From Sphingomonas bacterium (GTDB lineage Bacteria; Pseudomonadota; Alphaproteobacteria; Sphingomonadales; Sphingomonadaceae), in the NCBI RefSeq assembly GCF_028292925.1, contig NZ_JAQGLK010000118.1, forward strand, positions 1 to 47,388: a DNA stretch of 47,388 nucleotides. The letters run 5' to 3'. The notes beneath the pieces were generated by a model. It had not been told where the DNA came from. It made no database searches and saw only the letters and a program-made list of their open reading frames with translations. Made by a program: the position numbers and the translations under genes. This document shows positions 18,275-27,096 of the stretch, in pieces (position 1 is the stretch's first letter; each line of letters opens with the position of its first letter).

Positions 18275-19435
18275 TCAATCGGTCAGCTTCGCCCGAAACG
18301 CCGCCAGCCGCTCGGCGGCGGCGTCCAGCGTCGCATCCTCCTTGGCAAAACAGAGCCGGACGAGATGGCGGGGCCCGCCCGCGCCGAAGAAGGCGGAAAG
18401 CGGGATCGCCGCGACGCCGGCCTCGCGCACGATCCGCTCGCAATAATCCGCATCGTCCAGCGCGATGCCGGATGCGGGCAGATCGATCGTGCAAAAATAG
18501 GTGCCCTGCCCCGGCTGCACCGCATGACCGCCGGCGATCAACCCCGCCGCCAGCCGATCTTGCGCGCGGGCATATCCCGCCGCTTGATCCGCGAACCATC
18601 CGGCCTCCTTGCCGAGGCCGTAGGCGATGGCATGCTGCAGGTTGGGCGGGGTGGTGAAGGTGAGGAACTGGTGGGCGCGGGCGATCCCGCGGGCCATCTC
18701 CGGCGCGGCGACGATCCAGCCGACCTTCCATCCGGTGAGGGAAAAGATCTTGCCCGCCGATCCGATCTTCACCGTCCGCTCGCGCATTCCCGGCTGCGCG
18801 ATCAGCGGCAGGTGAAGCGCGCCATCGAACACGACATGCTCCCACACCTCGTCGCTGATCGCGACTGCGTCGTGGGCGATGCAGGCTTCGGCCAGCAGCG
18901 CCGTTTCAGCGCCGTCGAATACCCGGCCGGTGGGGTTGAGCGGGTTGTTGAGGATCACCAGCCGGGTCGCAGGGGTGAAGGCGGCGGCGATCAGATCGGC
19001 ATCGATCCGCCAGCCCGGCGGCTGCAAGCGCACCGCCCGCGCCACACCGCCCGCGCGTTGCACGAGGGGCAGGTAGGCATCGTAGAGCGGCTCGAACAGC
19101 AGCACCTCGTCACCCGGCGAAACCAAGGCGAGCAGGGTGGCGGCGATCGCCTCCGTCGCGCCGGAGGTGACGACGATCTCCTCGCCCGGATCGCACGTCA
19201 GCCCGTGATGCCGCAGATAGTGGCCGGCGATCGCTTCCCGCAGCTCGGGCAGGCCGGCCATCGGCGGATACTGGTTCGATCGCGTCAGCAGCGCATCGGC
19301 AGCGGCGCGCACCACGTCGTGCGGCCCGGCGCCGTCGGGAAAGCCCTGCCCCAGGTTGATCGCCCCGGACGCCCGCGCCAGCCCCGACATCTGTTCGCAG
19401 GTGGTGGTGCCGAGCGCGGCATAGACGGGGGTCAC
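18275..19435 (-). CDS. PLP aminotransferase, YbdL/methionine-aminotransferase type
   Basis: Fold-type I class-I aminotransferase of 386 residues. INLGQGFPDGAGP, the NQYPPMAGLPELREAI segment, NNPLNPTG, SDEVWEHVVFDG and the PLP-binding K229 in GSAGKIFSLTGWKVG match YbdL and kynurenine aminotransferases, which act on methionine, phenylalanine and kynurenine with 2-oxo-4-methylthiobutanoate. It starts at GTG 19435, 14 bases after the gor stop; the frame is open far upstream but that part overlaps gor in another frame. Probably co-transcribed with gor. Exact substrate not fixed by sequence. Confidence 0.9.
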   Translation of the reverse strand: MTPVYAALGTTTCEQMSGLARASGAINLGQGFPDGAGPHDVVRAAADALLTRSNQYPPMAGLPELREAIAGHYLRHHGLTCDPGEEIVVTSGATEAIAATLLALVSPGDEVLLFEPLYDAYLPLVQRAGGVARAVRLQPPGWRIDADLIAAAFTPATRLVILNNPLNPTGRVFDGAETALLAEACIAHDAVAISDEVWEHVVFDGALHLPLIAQPGMRERTVKIGSAGKIFSLTGWKVGWIVAAPEMARGIARAHQFLTFTTPPNLQHAIAYGLGKEAGWFADQAAGYARAQDRLAAGLIAGGHAVQPGQGTYFCTIDLPASGIALDDADYCERIVREAGVAAIPLSAFFGAGGPRHLVRLCFAKEDATLDAAAERLAAFRAKLTD

Positions 19436-19449
19436 CGCACCGCCGCCTG

Positions 19450-20796
19450 TCAGCGCAGCAGGACGAGTTCCTCGGCCATCGATGGATGGAGCGCAATGGT
19501 GTCGTCGAAATCCTGCTTGGTCAGCCCGGCCTTTACCGCCACCGCCGCAGCCTGCAGGATCTCCGGCGCGTCCGGGCCGATCATGTGCAGCCCGACCACC
19601 TTGTCCGTCTCCGCATCGACGATCATCTTGTAGAGCGCGCGTTCGTGCCGGTCGGCCAACACGTTCTTCATCGGGCGGAAATCGGACGTATAGATCTTCA
19701 CCGTGCCCAGCGTGTTGCGCGCCTGCGACTCCGTCAGCCCGACCCCGGCCAGCGGCGGATTGGAGAAGACGGCGCTGGGAATCGCCGAATAATCCACCCG
19801 GTGCGGCTTGCCGCCGAACACGCTGTCGGCGAACGCCTGCCCCTCGCGGATCGCGATCGGGGTCAGCTGGACGCGGTTGGTGACGTCGCCGACGGCATAG
19901 ATGCTGTCGCACGTCGTGCGATTGTCCGCATCGACCTTCACCGCACCCTTGTCGTCCAGCTCGACCCCCGCACTCTCCAGCCCGAGGCCCGGCGTCTTGG
20001 GGGACCGGCCGATCGCGAACAGCAGCACGTCGGCCGGAATCGGCTCGGCATTGGTGACGTGCACCATCAGCGATCCATCCTCCTGCTTCACCACCTTTTC
20101 GAAGTCGGCGTTGAAGCGGAACTCGATCCCCTTGGTCATCGAGATCTGGAGCAGGCGATCGCGGATCTGATCGTCATAGCCGCGCAGGATCTGATCGGAT
20201 CGGTTGACGATGGTGACGTGGCTGCCAAGCGCATGGAAGATTCCGGCGAACTCGTTGGCGATGTAGCCGCCGCCCGAGATCACGACGCGCCGGGGCAGGC
20301 TTTCCAGATGAAACACCTCGTTCGATGTGATGCCGTGCTCGGCACCTTCGCACTCCGGCACGACCGGCCATGCGCCGACGGCGATCAGGATGATCTTCGC
20401 GCTGATCGTCCGCCCGCTCGCCAGCGTCACCTCGTGCGGGCCGGTCACGGTCGCAGATTCGGGGATGATCGCCACGTTATTGTTGTTCAGCGTGTTGGTG
20501 TAGAGCCCGTTCAGCCGATCGACATCGGCCAGCACGTGATCGCGCAGCGTCGCCCAGTCGAACGTGCACTCCGGCACGTTCCAGCCGAACCGGCGGGCAT
20601 CCTGCAGATCCTCGGCAAAATGCGCGCCGTAAACCAGCAGCTTCTTCGGGACGCAGCCGCGGATCACGCAGGTGCCGCCGACGCGATATTCCTCCGCGAC
20701 GGCAACCTTGGCGCCGTGCGCGGCCGATACCCGCGCGGCACGCACGCCGCCGGAGCCGGCGCCGATGACGAAGAGATCATAATCGTAGTCAGCCAT
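19450..20796 (-). CDS. gor: Glutathione-disulfide reductase
   Basis: NADPH-dependent flavoenzyme that keeps glutathione reduced. 448 residues. FAD motif GAGSGGVRAAR, redox disulfide C43/C48 in GGTCVIRGCVPKK, nucleotide motif GGGYIANEFAG, the AVGDVTNRVQLTPIAI FAD segment and the C-terminal H437 in LHPSMAEE are all present. The CVIRGCVPKK form with Arg and Val is typical of glutathione reductases rather than lipoamide dehydrogenases. First gene of a gor-aminotransferase pair; pgi ends about 100 bases upstream behind a hairpin. Confidence 0.95.
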   Translation of the reverse strand: MADYDYDLFVIGAGSGGVRAARVSAAHGAKVAVAEEYRVGGTCVIRGCVPKKLLVYGAHFAEDLQDARRFGWNVPECTFDWATLRDHVLADVDRLNGLYTNTLNNNNVAIIPESATVTGPHEVTLASGRTISAKIILIAVGAWPVVPECEGAEHGITSNEVFHLESLPRRVVISGGGYIANEFAGIFHALGSHVTIVNRSDQILRGYDDQIRDRLLQISMTKGIEFRFNADFEKVVKQEDGSLMVHVTNAEPIPADVLLFAIGRSPKTPGLGLESAGVELDDKGAVKVDADNRTTCDSIYAVGDVTNRVQLTPIAIREGQAFADSVFGGKPHRVDYSAIPSAVFSNPPLAGVGLTESQARNTLGTVKIYTSDFRPMKNVLADRHERALYKMIVDAETDKVVGLHMIGPDAPEILQAAAVAVKAGLTKQDFDDTIALHPSMAEELVLLR

Positions 20797-20866
20797 CGCG
20801 CCCGCGCTCCACTCGCATATTCTCTTGCCTGCGCGATTTAGGCTGCGGCCGCGCCGATTGCGATCC

Positions 20867-20897
20867 CCTCCGGTCGATCAGTCTGATCGACCGGAGG
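20867..20897 (-). terminator. Perfect 15-bp hairpin after pgi
   Basis: CCTCCGGTCGATCAG, one base, then its exact complement, ending 4 bases before the pgi stop codon (minus strand reading: pgi stop, then hairpin). The stem is very stable but no U-run follows it on either strand, so it may be a weak intrinsic terminator, an RNA 3'-end stabiliser or a processing site. It separates pgi from gor, which lies about 70 bases further on. Confidence 0.65.
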
Positions 20898-20901
20898 CCA
20901 C

Positions 20902-22410
20902 CTATCCCAGCGCCCGCTCGATCAGCGCGCGGGTGGAGGGATCGAACTGGTCCGTGCCTTCGTCCTCGATCGAGCGGGCGAGCGCCTTGCCCAGTTCCAC
21001 TCCGAACTGGTCGAACGGGTTGATGCCGAGCAGCACCGCGTTGGCGAACACCCGGTGTTCGTAGAAGGCGAGCAGCGCGCCGAGCCGGGCGGGATCGAGC
21101 TGATCGAGCAGGATCGTCGTCGATGGCCGGTCGCCGGGATAGTCGCGCGCCGGATCCTCCGGGTTGGCCCGCCCCGCCATCAGCGCCGCACCCTGCGCGA
21201 AGCAGTTGATCAGAAGCGTGCGGTGATGCGCGTCGTCAAAGCCATGCTCGGGCTCGACCACCGCGACGAATTCGACGGGCACGAGGTGGGTGCCCTGGTG
21301 GAGCAGCTGGAACACGGCATGCTGGGCATCGGTGCCGACGCCGCCCCAGGTGATCGGCGCAGTCGGCCGGCCAACGGGGCTGCCGTCCACCTTCACCCTT
21401 TTGCCATTCGATTCCATCTCCAGCTGCTGGAGGTAGGAGGGCAGCAGCCGCAGCCGCTCGTCATAGGCGAAGACGGCGCGGGTCTCCGCCCCGCGCGCGA
21501 CAGCGTAGAACAGATCGGCGAAAGCCGCGATCATCGGCGCGTTCTCGCGCGGATCGGCGAGGCGGAAGTGGCGATCGACCGCGGCGGCGCCCTCCAGCAT
21601 CTCCTCGAACGCCTGCCAGCCGAGCGCCAGGGCGGCGGGGAACCCGATGGACGACCATAGCGAATAGCGTCCGCCGACACTTTCGGCGAAGGGCAGCACC
21701 CGGGTTTCGTCCACCCCCCATTCGATCGCCTTGTCGGGATCGGCGGTCAGCGCGACGACGCGGCCATAAGGATCCTCGACGCCGCCATCGGCCATCCACG
21801 CCAGCGCGCTTGCGGCGTTGAGCAGGGTCTCGGTGGTGGTGAACGTCTTGGAGGCGACGACCAGAAGGGTCGCGCCGGGATCGAACCCGACCAGCGCCTC
21901 CTCCAGGGCGGCGCCGTCCACGTTGGAAACTATCGCAACGTCGTAGCGGCTCTCGTCGCGACCGAGCGCGTCGATCAGCAGTTCGGGGCCGAGCGCGGAG
22001 CCGCCGATCCCGATGTGGACGACGTGGCGGACCGGGCCGAACGCCTCGGCCTCGATCGCGTCGATCAGCGATCGCATGCGCAGGTGCAGGCCGCGCGCCT
22101 GCGCCACGCTTTCCGGGGCACCCTGCCCGCGCTCGGCGCTATGTTCCGCGGCGCGGCCTTCGGTCACGTTCACCGCCTCGCCCGCGAACAAGGCGTCGCG
22201 CTTGGCGGCGAAATCCTGCGCCTCGGCCAGTGCGACGAACGCATCGATCAACGCCGTATCGAGGTGCGTCTTGGCAAAGTCGAAGCGGATGCCCGCCGCC
22301 TCGATCACCAGCCGGGAAAGGCGATCGGGCTCGGCCTCGAACAGCTGGGAGAGTGCCGGGCGATCCGCCTGCCGCTCGATCCCCCGCCATGCCGCTTCGC
22401 CGTCACCCAT
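20902..22410 (-). CDS. pgi: Glucose-6-phosphate isomerase
   Basis: Interconverts glucose-6-phosphate and fructose-6-phosphate. 502 residues, compact compared with the about 550 of E. coli but normal for alphaproteobacteria. HIGIGGSALGPELL binds the phosphate; VASKTFTTTETLLNA, WGGVGTDAQHAVFQLLHQGT (catalytic His) and FDQFGVELGKALA (catalytic Lys) are the family signatures; the catalytic Glu is in QQLEMESNGK. AAGGAG lies upstream of the ATG at 22410. Confidence 0.96.
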   Translation of the reverse strand: MGDGEAAWRGIERQADRPALSQLFEAEPDRLSRLVIEAAGIRFDFAKTHLDTALIDAFVALAEAQDFAAKRDALFAGEAVNVTEGRAAEHSAERGQGAPESVAQARGLHLRMRSLIDAIEAEAFGPVRHVVHIGIGGSALGPELLIDALGRDESRYDVAIVSNVDGAALEEALVGFDPGATLLVVASKTFTTTETLLNAASALAWMADGGVEDPYGRVVALTADPDKAIEWGVDETRVLPFAESVGGRYSLWSSIGFPAALALGWQAFEEMLEGAAAVDRHFRLADPRENAPMIAAFADLFYAVARGAETRAVFAYDERLRLLPSYLQQLEMESNGKRVKVDGSPVGRPTAPITWGGVGTDAQHAVFQLLHQGTHLVPVEFVAVVEPEHGFDDAHHRTLLINCFAQGAALMAGRANPEDPARDYPGDRPSTTILLDQLDPARLGALLAFYEHRVFANAVLLGINPFDQFGVELGKALARSIEDEGTDQFDPSTRALIERALG

Positions 22411-22796
22411 GTCGCTGTCTCCTTACGATTACAGGGCCTTGTACCCGCGCCCGCGCCAAGCGGCAAAGCGATACCGCAGGCGATATTCTGACCAACATGG
22501 ATTAGATCTGCCCGCAATTCACGACTTGGCACTTGCCGAATCGACACACCTCGTCCGCGCTCAAGAACCGCCCAAGAAACCGGCAAAAGTGCTCCTGCCG
22601 GGACAAGGCGAAAGACGGGCGCCGGCGGCTCGCGGGACGTTCGGGTCGCCGGCCCTGACCGCCTTCTATTGCGCGGGCCGTGCCTTATTGGTCCCCGGGA
22701 ACTATTGGCTGCTCACGTTTCTCCGCAGCGGTGAACCGTAACGGCTCGGGTGGAGCCCTCATGGCCGATGTCGGTCACGCAGGTGCACGACCTTGC
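22411..22796. other. Gene-free stretch at the boundary of the catabolic region
   Basis: 386 bases with no frame I believe in. The right part has lower coding character than its surroundings. It must contain the pgi promoter (minus strand). GGCTC...GAGCC (around 22743-22757) could form a weak 5-bp hairpin downstream of the flavoprotein gene. Immediately after the flavoprotein stop, an ATG overlapping it opens a 13-codon minus-strand frame that soon stops. This is the border between core genes and the accessory catabolic block. Confidence 0.5.
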
Positions 22797-24347
22797 TCAT
22801 CGCGGTCGCAGTCTCTTCGGCCAGATGCCCTGCTTGCCGGGAGCGAGGATGCCGTTGGGATCGAGCATGTCCTTCAAGCGGCCATTGAGACGTCGCATCG
22901 CATGATCGTTGAAGTCGAACGTGGCCGCAACCGCGTCCATCTGTTCGATATGGGTGCGGTACTCGCAATAGCCTGCCTCTGCCGCGTCGGCGATCAGCGA
23001 CGACATGAGGGCGGGCACCGCCTTTGCCATCTCCGGCCGGTCCCGGTCGTAGAGGATCTCGTTGATGTTCACGATCGTGCGCGCACCGACCGCGAAGGCC
23101 CCGTAATAGTCGATGCCGGCGGCTTCGTAGCGGCGCCGCGTCCGCTGGAACTGTTCGCCGGCAAGCGCGCCGTTCGCGGGCAGGAGCGGTGAGAACCCGA
23201 TATGGCCGCCGCGCCCGCCGTACCAGCCGATCATCGTCATATCGCGCGTGCCGGGGATGCCCGCCTTGCTGTTCGCAAACGGATCACCCTGGCGCCATAC
23301 CGTGTGGGCGAGGGGCTGGGGAAAGTGGTGCTGAAGCGCCGCCTTCACCACCGCCACCTTGGCCGCGATCACCGGCTCGGGTCCGTAGAAGTTCAGCTCG
23401 GCGTTCCACCACCCGATGCCGAGTTCGGAGCGGATGCGGCGGCCGATCTCCTCGGGAAGCAGGCCATCCCCTTCATACCATTGCGACCGGGGGCCGACGA
23501 ACGAGGCGATCCCGACATAGCTGACCCAGGCGGGATCGTGATCGATCAGGCCGCGCTGACGCAACGGGTAGAGCATGTCGACGCCGCGCCCGAGATCGTC
23601 CGCCTGCGGCAGGCTGAGCTGCATCGTCATCGTCGCTTCCGGCGCGGGCATCAGCCAGAGGCCGAGCTTGGTCACGACACCGAAGTTCGACTGGCAGAAT
23701 ATCTGATCCCAGCCAGGCCCGTAGGCATTGCGCGCGACGTTCCACGTTTTCGAGTTCGCCATCGCTCCTGCGCCGGTCCGCAGTAACGAGCCGTCGGGCA
23801 ACACGAGTTCGAGGCCGCAGATCTGCGCGCCATGATCGCCGTAGGGCTGCGGGCCTGCACCGCGCTCCAAGGCGTTGCCGGCGACGCTGCCCCAGGCGTT
23901 ACCCGGCACCGACAACCACAGCGGGGAGCCCATCTCCTGCAGCCGTTCGTAGAGATCGAAGAAGCCGACGCCGGGCTCGACCACGCAATATCCGAGCTTC
24001 TCGTCTATCTCCAGGATCCGTCGCATCCGCGACAGATCGAGCACCACGGTGCCGCGCAGCGCGGGCGCCGAGCCGCCATAGCCGAAATTCTTTCCTCGCG
24101 AGATCGGCCATAAAGGGGCGCCGCATTCGTTGGCGATGCGGAGCAGCGCCTGGATCTCCTCGACAGTCTCCGCTGCGACCGCGCCGGCGGGCGCGTGGAG
24201 CGATGGATCGAAGGCAAGTGCGTCCGAATAGGCGTCCCGATCATCGTTCCGGCCGAACACGCAGTCGGCGCCGACGACGCCCGCCGCGCGCCCGAGGAAC
24301 AGCGCCGCAGCGCGCCGCACATCGGCATCGAAGGCCAGAACCTGCAT
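22797..24347 (-). CDS. VAO/4-cresol dehydrogenase-family flavoprotein (copy 1)
   Basis: Covalent-FAD oxidoreductase for para-substituted phenols (vanillyl-alcohol oxidase, eugenol hydroxylase, 4-cresol dehydrogenase family), 516 residues. The FAD-binding domain shows WPISRGKNFGYGG and the loop VPGNAWGSVAGNAL; the cap domain follows. The phenolate-holding set Tyr-90, Tyr-463 and Arg-464 (FGYGG and EYRTH) is kept. His-382 in GGRGGHIGFSP is where the family attaches FAD (Tyr384 in PchF, His390 in EUGO; alignment by position). I prefer ATG 24347 over the adjacent GTG 24350 on spacing from GGGAG. It lies 15 bases after tetR. No signal peptide. Oxidase or cytochrome-linked use is not settled. Confidence 0.85.
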   Translation of the reverse strand: MQVLAFDADVRRAAALFLGRAAGVVGADCVFGRNDDRDAYSDALAFDPSLHAPAGAVAAETVEEIQALLRIANECGAPLWPISRGKNFGYGGSAPALRGTVVLDLSRMRRILEIDEKLGYCVVEPGVGFFDLYERLQEMGSPLWLSVPGNAWGSVAGNALERGAGPQPYGDHGAQICGLELVLPDGSLLRTGAGAMANSKTWNVARNAYGPGWDQIFCQSNFGVVTKLGLWLMPAPEATMTMQLSLPQADDLGRGVDMLYPLRQRGLIDHDPAWVSYVGIASFVGPRSQWYEGDGLLPEEIGRRIRSELGIGWWNAELNFYGPEPVIAAKVAVVKAALQHHFPQPLAHTVWRQGDPFANSKAGIPGTRDMTMIGWYGGRGGHIGFSPLLPANGALAGEQFQRTRRRYEAAGIDYYGAFAVGARTIVNINEILYDRDRPEMAKAVPALMSSLIADAAEAGYCEYRTHIEQMDAVAATFDFNDHAMRRLNGRLKDMLDPNGILAPGKQGIWPKRLRPR

Positions 24348-24362
24348 CACATCTGCTCCCGT

Positions 24363-24941
24363 TCAGCTCTCGCGCGCCTTGGCCTCGACCCCGCGCACCA
24401 GCGCGTCGAGCGCATATTCGAACGCTTCCTCGGGATCGTGGAACGCCCGGACGAACTCCCTGGTCTCCGGCCTTTGCTCATATACCACCCAGCCGAGGAT
24501 CAGGCCCGCCAGCGCACCGGCGGCGCCGCTCGCCTGCCGTTCGGGGAGGCCGGCCGCGAGCATCGGCGCCATGATCCGCGGAAACACCTCCTTCTGCAGC
24601 CGCTCCGTCGGCGGCGTGCTGGAGGCGATGATCGCGCTGTCGCGGTGCGCCATCAGTGCGCGCCGCTGCTGCCGCCCGACGAAGCGCAGCCAGTCGGGCC
24701 AGTCCAGCCCGGGCGGCGGGGTGCCGATGCTGTCGCGCAGAACATGCTCCAGCATCAGGCTGAGCAGGGCCTGCTTGTTGCGGACGTGCCAGTAGAGGGC
24801 GGGGCTCTTGACATCGAGCGCCGCCGCCAGGGCGCGCGTCGAGAGCGCGGCGACGCCACTCTGATCGACCAGCGTCCACGCCGCCGCGACGATGCGGCCC
24901 AGGTCCAGTATCGGCCCGTCCTTCCGTCGCCCGCCCGTCAT
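24363..24941 (-). CDS. TetR-family regulator (TetR_C-like)
   Basis: 192 residues. The N-terminal helix-turn-helix STRALAAALDVKSPALYWHVRNKQALL, with LYWHVRNK in the recognition helix, is the form found in TetR(A-E) proper and near relatives rather than the generic YYYFGSK form. The C-terminal half (helix with GWVVYEQRPETREF) would be the ligand and dimer domain. It is divergent from a lactonase-MFS-flavoprotein operon and followed by flavoprotein copy 1. AAGGAGG precedes the ATG. Likely represses both arms and itself; the inducer is probably a phenolic substrate (inference). Confidence 0.88.
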   Translation of the reverse strand: MTGGRRKDGPILDLGRIVAAAWTLVDQSGVAALSTRALAAALDVKSPALYWHVRNKQALLSLMLEHVLRDSIGTPPPGLDWPDWLRFVGRQQRRALMAHRDSAIIASSTPPTERLQKEVFPRIMAPMLAAGLPERQASGAAGALAGLILGWVVYEQRPETREFVRAFHDPEEAFEYALDALVRGVEAKARES

Positions 24942-24951
24942 ACGCCCCTCC

Positions 24952-24986
24952 TTGACCCTGCGGGACCTCTAGCTTATCGATGATAA
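24952..24986 (+). promoter_or_regulatory. Promoter with tet-operator-like palindrome
   Basis: TTGACC (24952-24957), 17-base spacer, TATCGA (24975-24980) forms a plausible promoter for the rightward operon. Over the -10 lies TTATC-GAT-GATAA (24974-24986), a perfect 5-bp-arm palindrome. It closely resembles the core of tetO (CTATCANTGATAG), matching the TetR-like recognition helix of the adjacent regulator. Palindrome and hexamers are read directly; binding is inference. Confidence 0.65.
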
Positions 24987-25016
24987 ATAACAAGAAGCCC
25001 TGGGGAGGGTGAGTTC

Positions 25017-25886
25017 GTGAAGATCGAACGTGTGGACACGCGGCACTGCATGGTGGGCGAGGGCCCGCTGTGGGACGTTGCCGAACAGGCGCTCTACTAC
25101 ATCGATATCGTCGGCAAGGCCGTGCATCGCTTCGACCCGGCGGCCGGGGAGACGCGAAGCTGGGATGTCGGCCAGGTCATCGGCTCCATGGCCCTTCGCG
25201 AGCAGGGGGGGGCGATCGTCGCGCTGAAGGATGGCATCTTCACCCTCGATCTCGACAGCGGCGACACGGCACTGCTTGCCCCTGCCAGGCATCTGAACCC
25301 GCGCGCGCAGATGAACGACGGCAAGGTCGATCGGCGGGGCCGGTTCGTGGTCGGATCGGGGGATTCCGACATTCGCGAGTGCCGCCCCTACGGATCGCTT
25401 TACCGGCTCGACGGGGATCATTCGCTGCACGAGCTGGATCGGGAGATCGCGATCAGCAACGGCCCGTGCTGGTCTCCCGACAACAAGACGCTCTATTTCT
25501 CCGATAGCCTGCCCTGCCACATCTATGCCTACGATTATGACATCGAAACTGGCGCGGTTGCGAACAAGCGGCTGTTCGCCGACACGACCGATCTGGGCGG
25601 CATTCCGGATGGCGCAACTGTCGACAGCGACGGATTGATGTGGATGGCGATATGCGAAGGCGCCAAGATCGTCGCCTACACGCCGCACGGCACGATCGAG
25701 CGGGTGATCGACATGCCCGTCACGCTCCCGGCGAGCGTCATGTTCGGCGGGCCGGACCTCGACCAGCTCTACGTCACCTCGATCGATCCCCGGCTGCTCG
25801 GGCGTGATCCGGACGGTGGCGGCGACACGTTCGTGATCACCGGGCTCGGCGCTCGCGGTATCGCGGAGTCACGTTATGCCGGCTGA
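25017..25886 (+). CDS. SMP-30/gluconolactonase-family lactonase
   Basis: Six-bladed propeller enzyme of 289 residues that would open a lactone with a divalent metal. Metal ligands align with human SMP30 E18/N154/D204: E15 in GEGPLWD, N148 in ISNGPCWSPD and D198 in IPDGATVD; N100 is the substrate Asn. The GTG start at 25017 follows GGGGAGGGTG. No signal peptide, so cytosolic. First gene of a run whose genes overlap. In this context the lactone may come from aromatic side-chain or lignan breakdown, but that is a guess. Confidence 0.88.
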   Translation: MKIERVDTRHCMVGEGPLWDVAEQALYYIDIVGKAVHRFDPAAGETRSWDVGQVIGSMALREQGGAIVALKDGIFTLDLDSGDTALLAPARHLNPRAQMNDGKVDRRGRFVVGSGDSDIRECRPYGSLYRLDGDHSLHELDREIAISNGPCWSPDNKTLYFSDSLPCHIYAYDYDIETGAVANKRLFADTTDLGGIPDGATVDSDGLMWMAICEGAKIVAYTPHGTIERVIDMPVTLPASVMFGGPDLDQLYVTSIDPRLLGRDPDGGGDTFVITGLGARGIAESRYAG

Positions 25887-27096
25887 GGCCGCGCCGCCCG
25901 GCCTGCCCACGCACGCGCTGCTCCTGATTCTGGTCATCGTCTTCGTCAACTTCGCAGGCTTCAGCCTGATCATTCCGCTACTCCCGTTCTACGGCCGCGT
26001 GCTTCAGGCGAGCCCCCTCGAGATCACCCTGCTTTTCGCCGCTTATTCGTTCGGCGGCGTCTTCGGCGAGATCTGGTGGGGCCGCACGTCGGATCGGTAC
26101 GGGAGGCGCAAGGTGTTGATCGGCGCGACTGCGGCGACGGCGCTCAGCTACCTCGCCTTCGCCTTCGTCCCTAATCTGGGTGCGGCGCTGGCGATCCGCG
26201 TTCTGACGGGCTTCTTCAGCGGCACGGTCGGCGTCTGCCAGAGCTACATCGCCGACGTGACGCGGCCGGAGGAGCGGGCGCGCAGCATCGGCCTGCTCGG
26301 TGCCGCGCTCAACCTCGGCTTCGCGGTCGGCCCTGCCATCGGCGGCCTGCTCGCCTCGCCCGATCAGGGCCTCGCCGGATTCCGCCTGCCGATCCTCGCC
26401 TCTGCGGGGGTGGCGGCGGCGGCGGCGCTGTGGAGCACCTTCGTGCTCGTCGAAAGCCACCCGCCCGGCATCGCACGCCCCCTGCCCCGCTGGGGTGAGG
26501 CGGTGCGGTTCGTGACGACGGATCAGCTGCTGGTGCGGTTGTTCGCCATCGCATTCATCGGCATCGGCGCCTTCGCCTCCATGGAAGCGGTGTTCGGGCT
26601 GTGGACGGCGCTCAACTTCGGCTGGTCGACACATGAGGTGGGCCTCAGCTTCATCGCCGTGGGCCTCAGCGGCTTCGTGGTGCAGATCCTGCTGATCGGG
26701 CGGGCAACGCGCGCGTTCGGCGAGGCGCGGGTGATCGTCGGCGGGCTGAGCGTGCTCGCGCTGAGCATGCTGCTTCAGCCGATGCTGCGCGATCCGATTG
26801 CCGCGGTCGTGTTGATGTCCGCGCTGATGGCCGGCCACAGCATCGCCTTTCCCAGTGCGGGGGCGCTGATTTCGCGCTCGATCAGTGCGGACGTTCAGGG
26901 CAGCGTCAACGGCCTGCTGATGGCGAGCAACGCTCTTGGCCGGATCGTCGTGCCGCCTGCGTTCGGCTTGATCTACGCCGTCGGTGGGCCGGATGCGCCT
27001 TATTATATCGGCGCTGCGCTGGTCGGCGTGGCGATCCTCATCGGCTGGCAGGTGGTGACGATCCGCGATGCCCGATCCAAGGTGGTGGCAGCATGA
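25876..27096 (+). CDS. MFS transporter, TetA-like (DHA1)
   Basis: Twelve-helix major facilitator, 406 residues. The motif after helix 2, GRTSDRYGRRKVL, is the MFS motif A; PSAGALISRSISADVQGSVNGLL is like the helix-10/11 loop of TetA proteins. Proton-coupled antiport is the usual mode for this group, which would mean export of a phenolic or a drug, but uptake cannot be ruled out. It starts inside the lactonase gene (11-base overlap) and ends with an ATGA overlap into the flavoprotein, so it is part of the operon. Neighbouring a TetR-like regulator and a tetO-like site, the pairing echoes tetR/tetA. Confidence 0.87.
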   Translation: MPAEAAPPGLPTHALLLILVIVFVNFAGFSLIIPLLPFYGRVLQASPLEITLLFAAYSFGGVFGEIWWGRTSDRYGRRKVLIGATAATALSYLAFAFVPNLGAALAIRVLTGFFSGTVGVCQSYIADVTRPEERARSIGLLGAALNLGFAVGPAIGGLLASPDQGLAGFRLPILASAGVAAAAALWSTFVLVESHPPGIARPLPRWGEAVRFVTTDQLLVRLFAIAFIGIGAFASMEAVFGLWTALNFGWSTHEVGLSFIAVGLSGFVVQILLIGRATRAFGEARVIVGGLSVLALSMLLQPMLRDPIAAVVLMSALMAGHSIAFPSAGALISRSISADVQGSVNGLLMASNALGRIVVPPAFGLIYAVGGPDAPYYIGAALVGVAILIGWQVVTIRDARSKVVAA

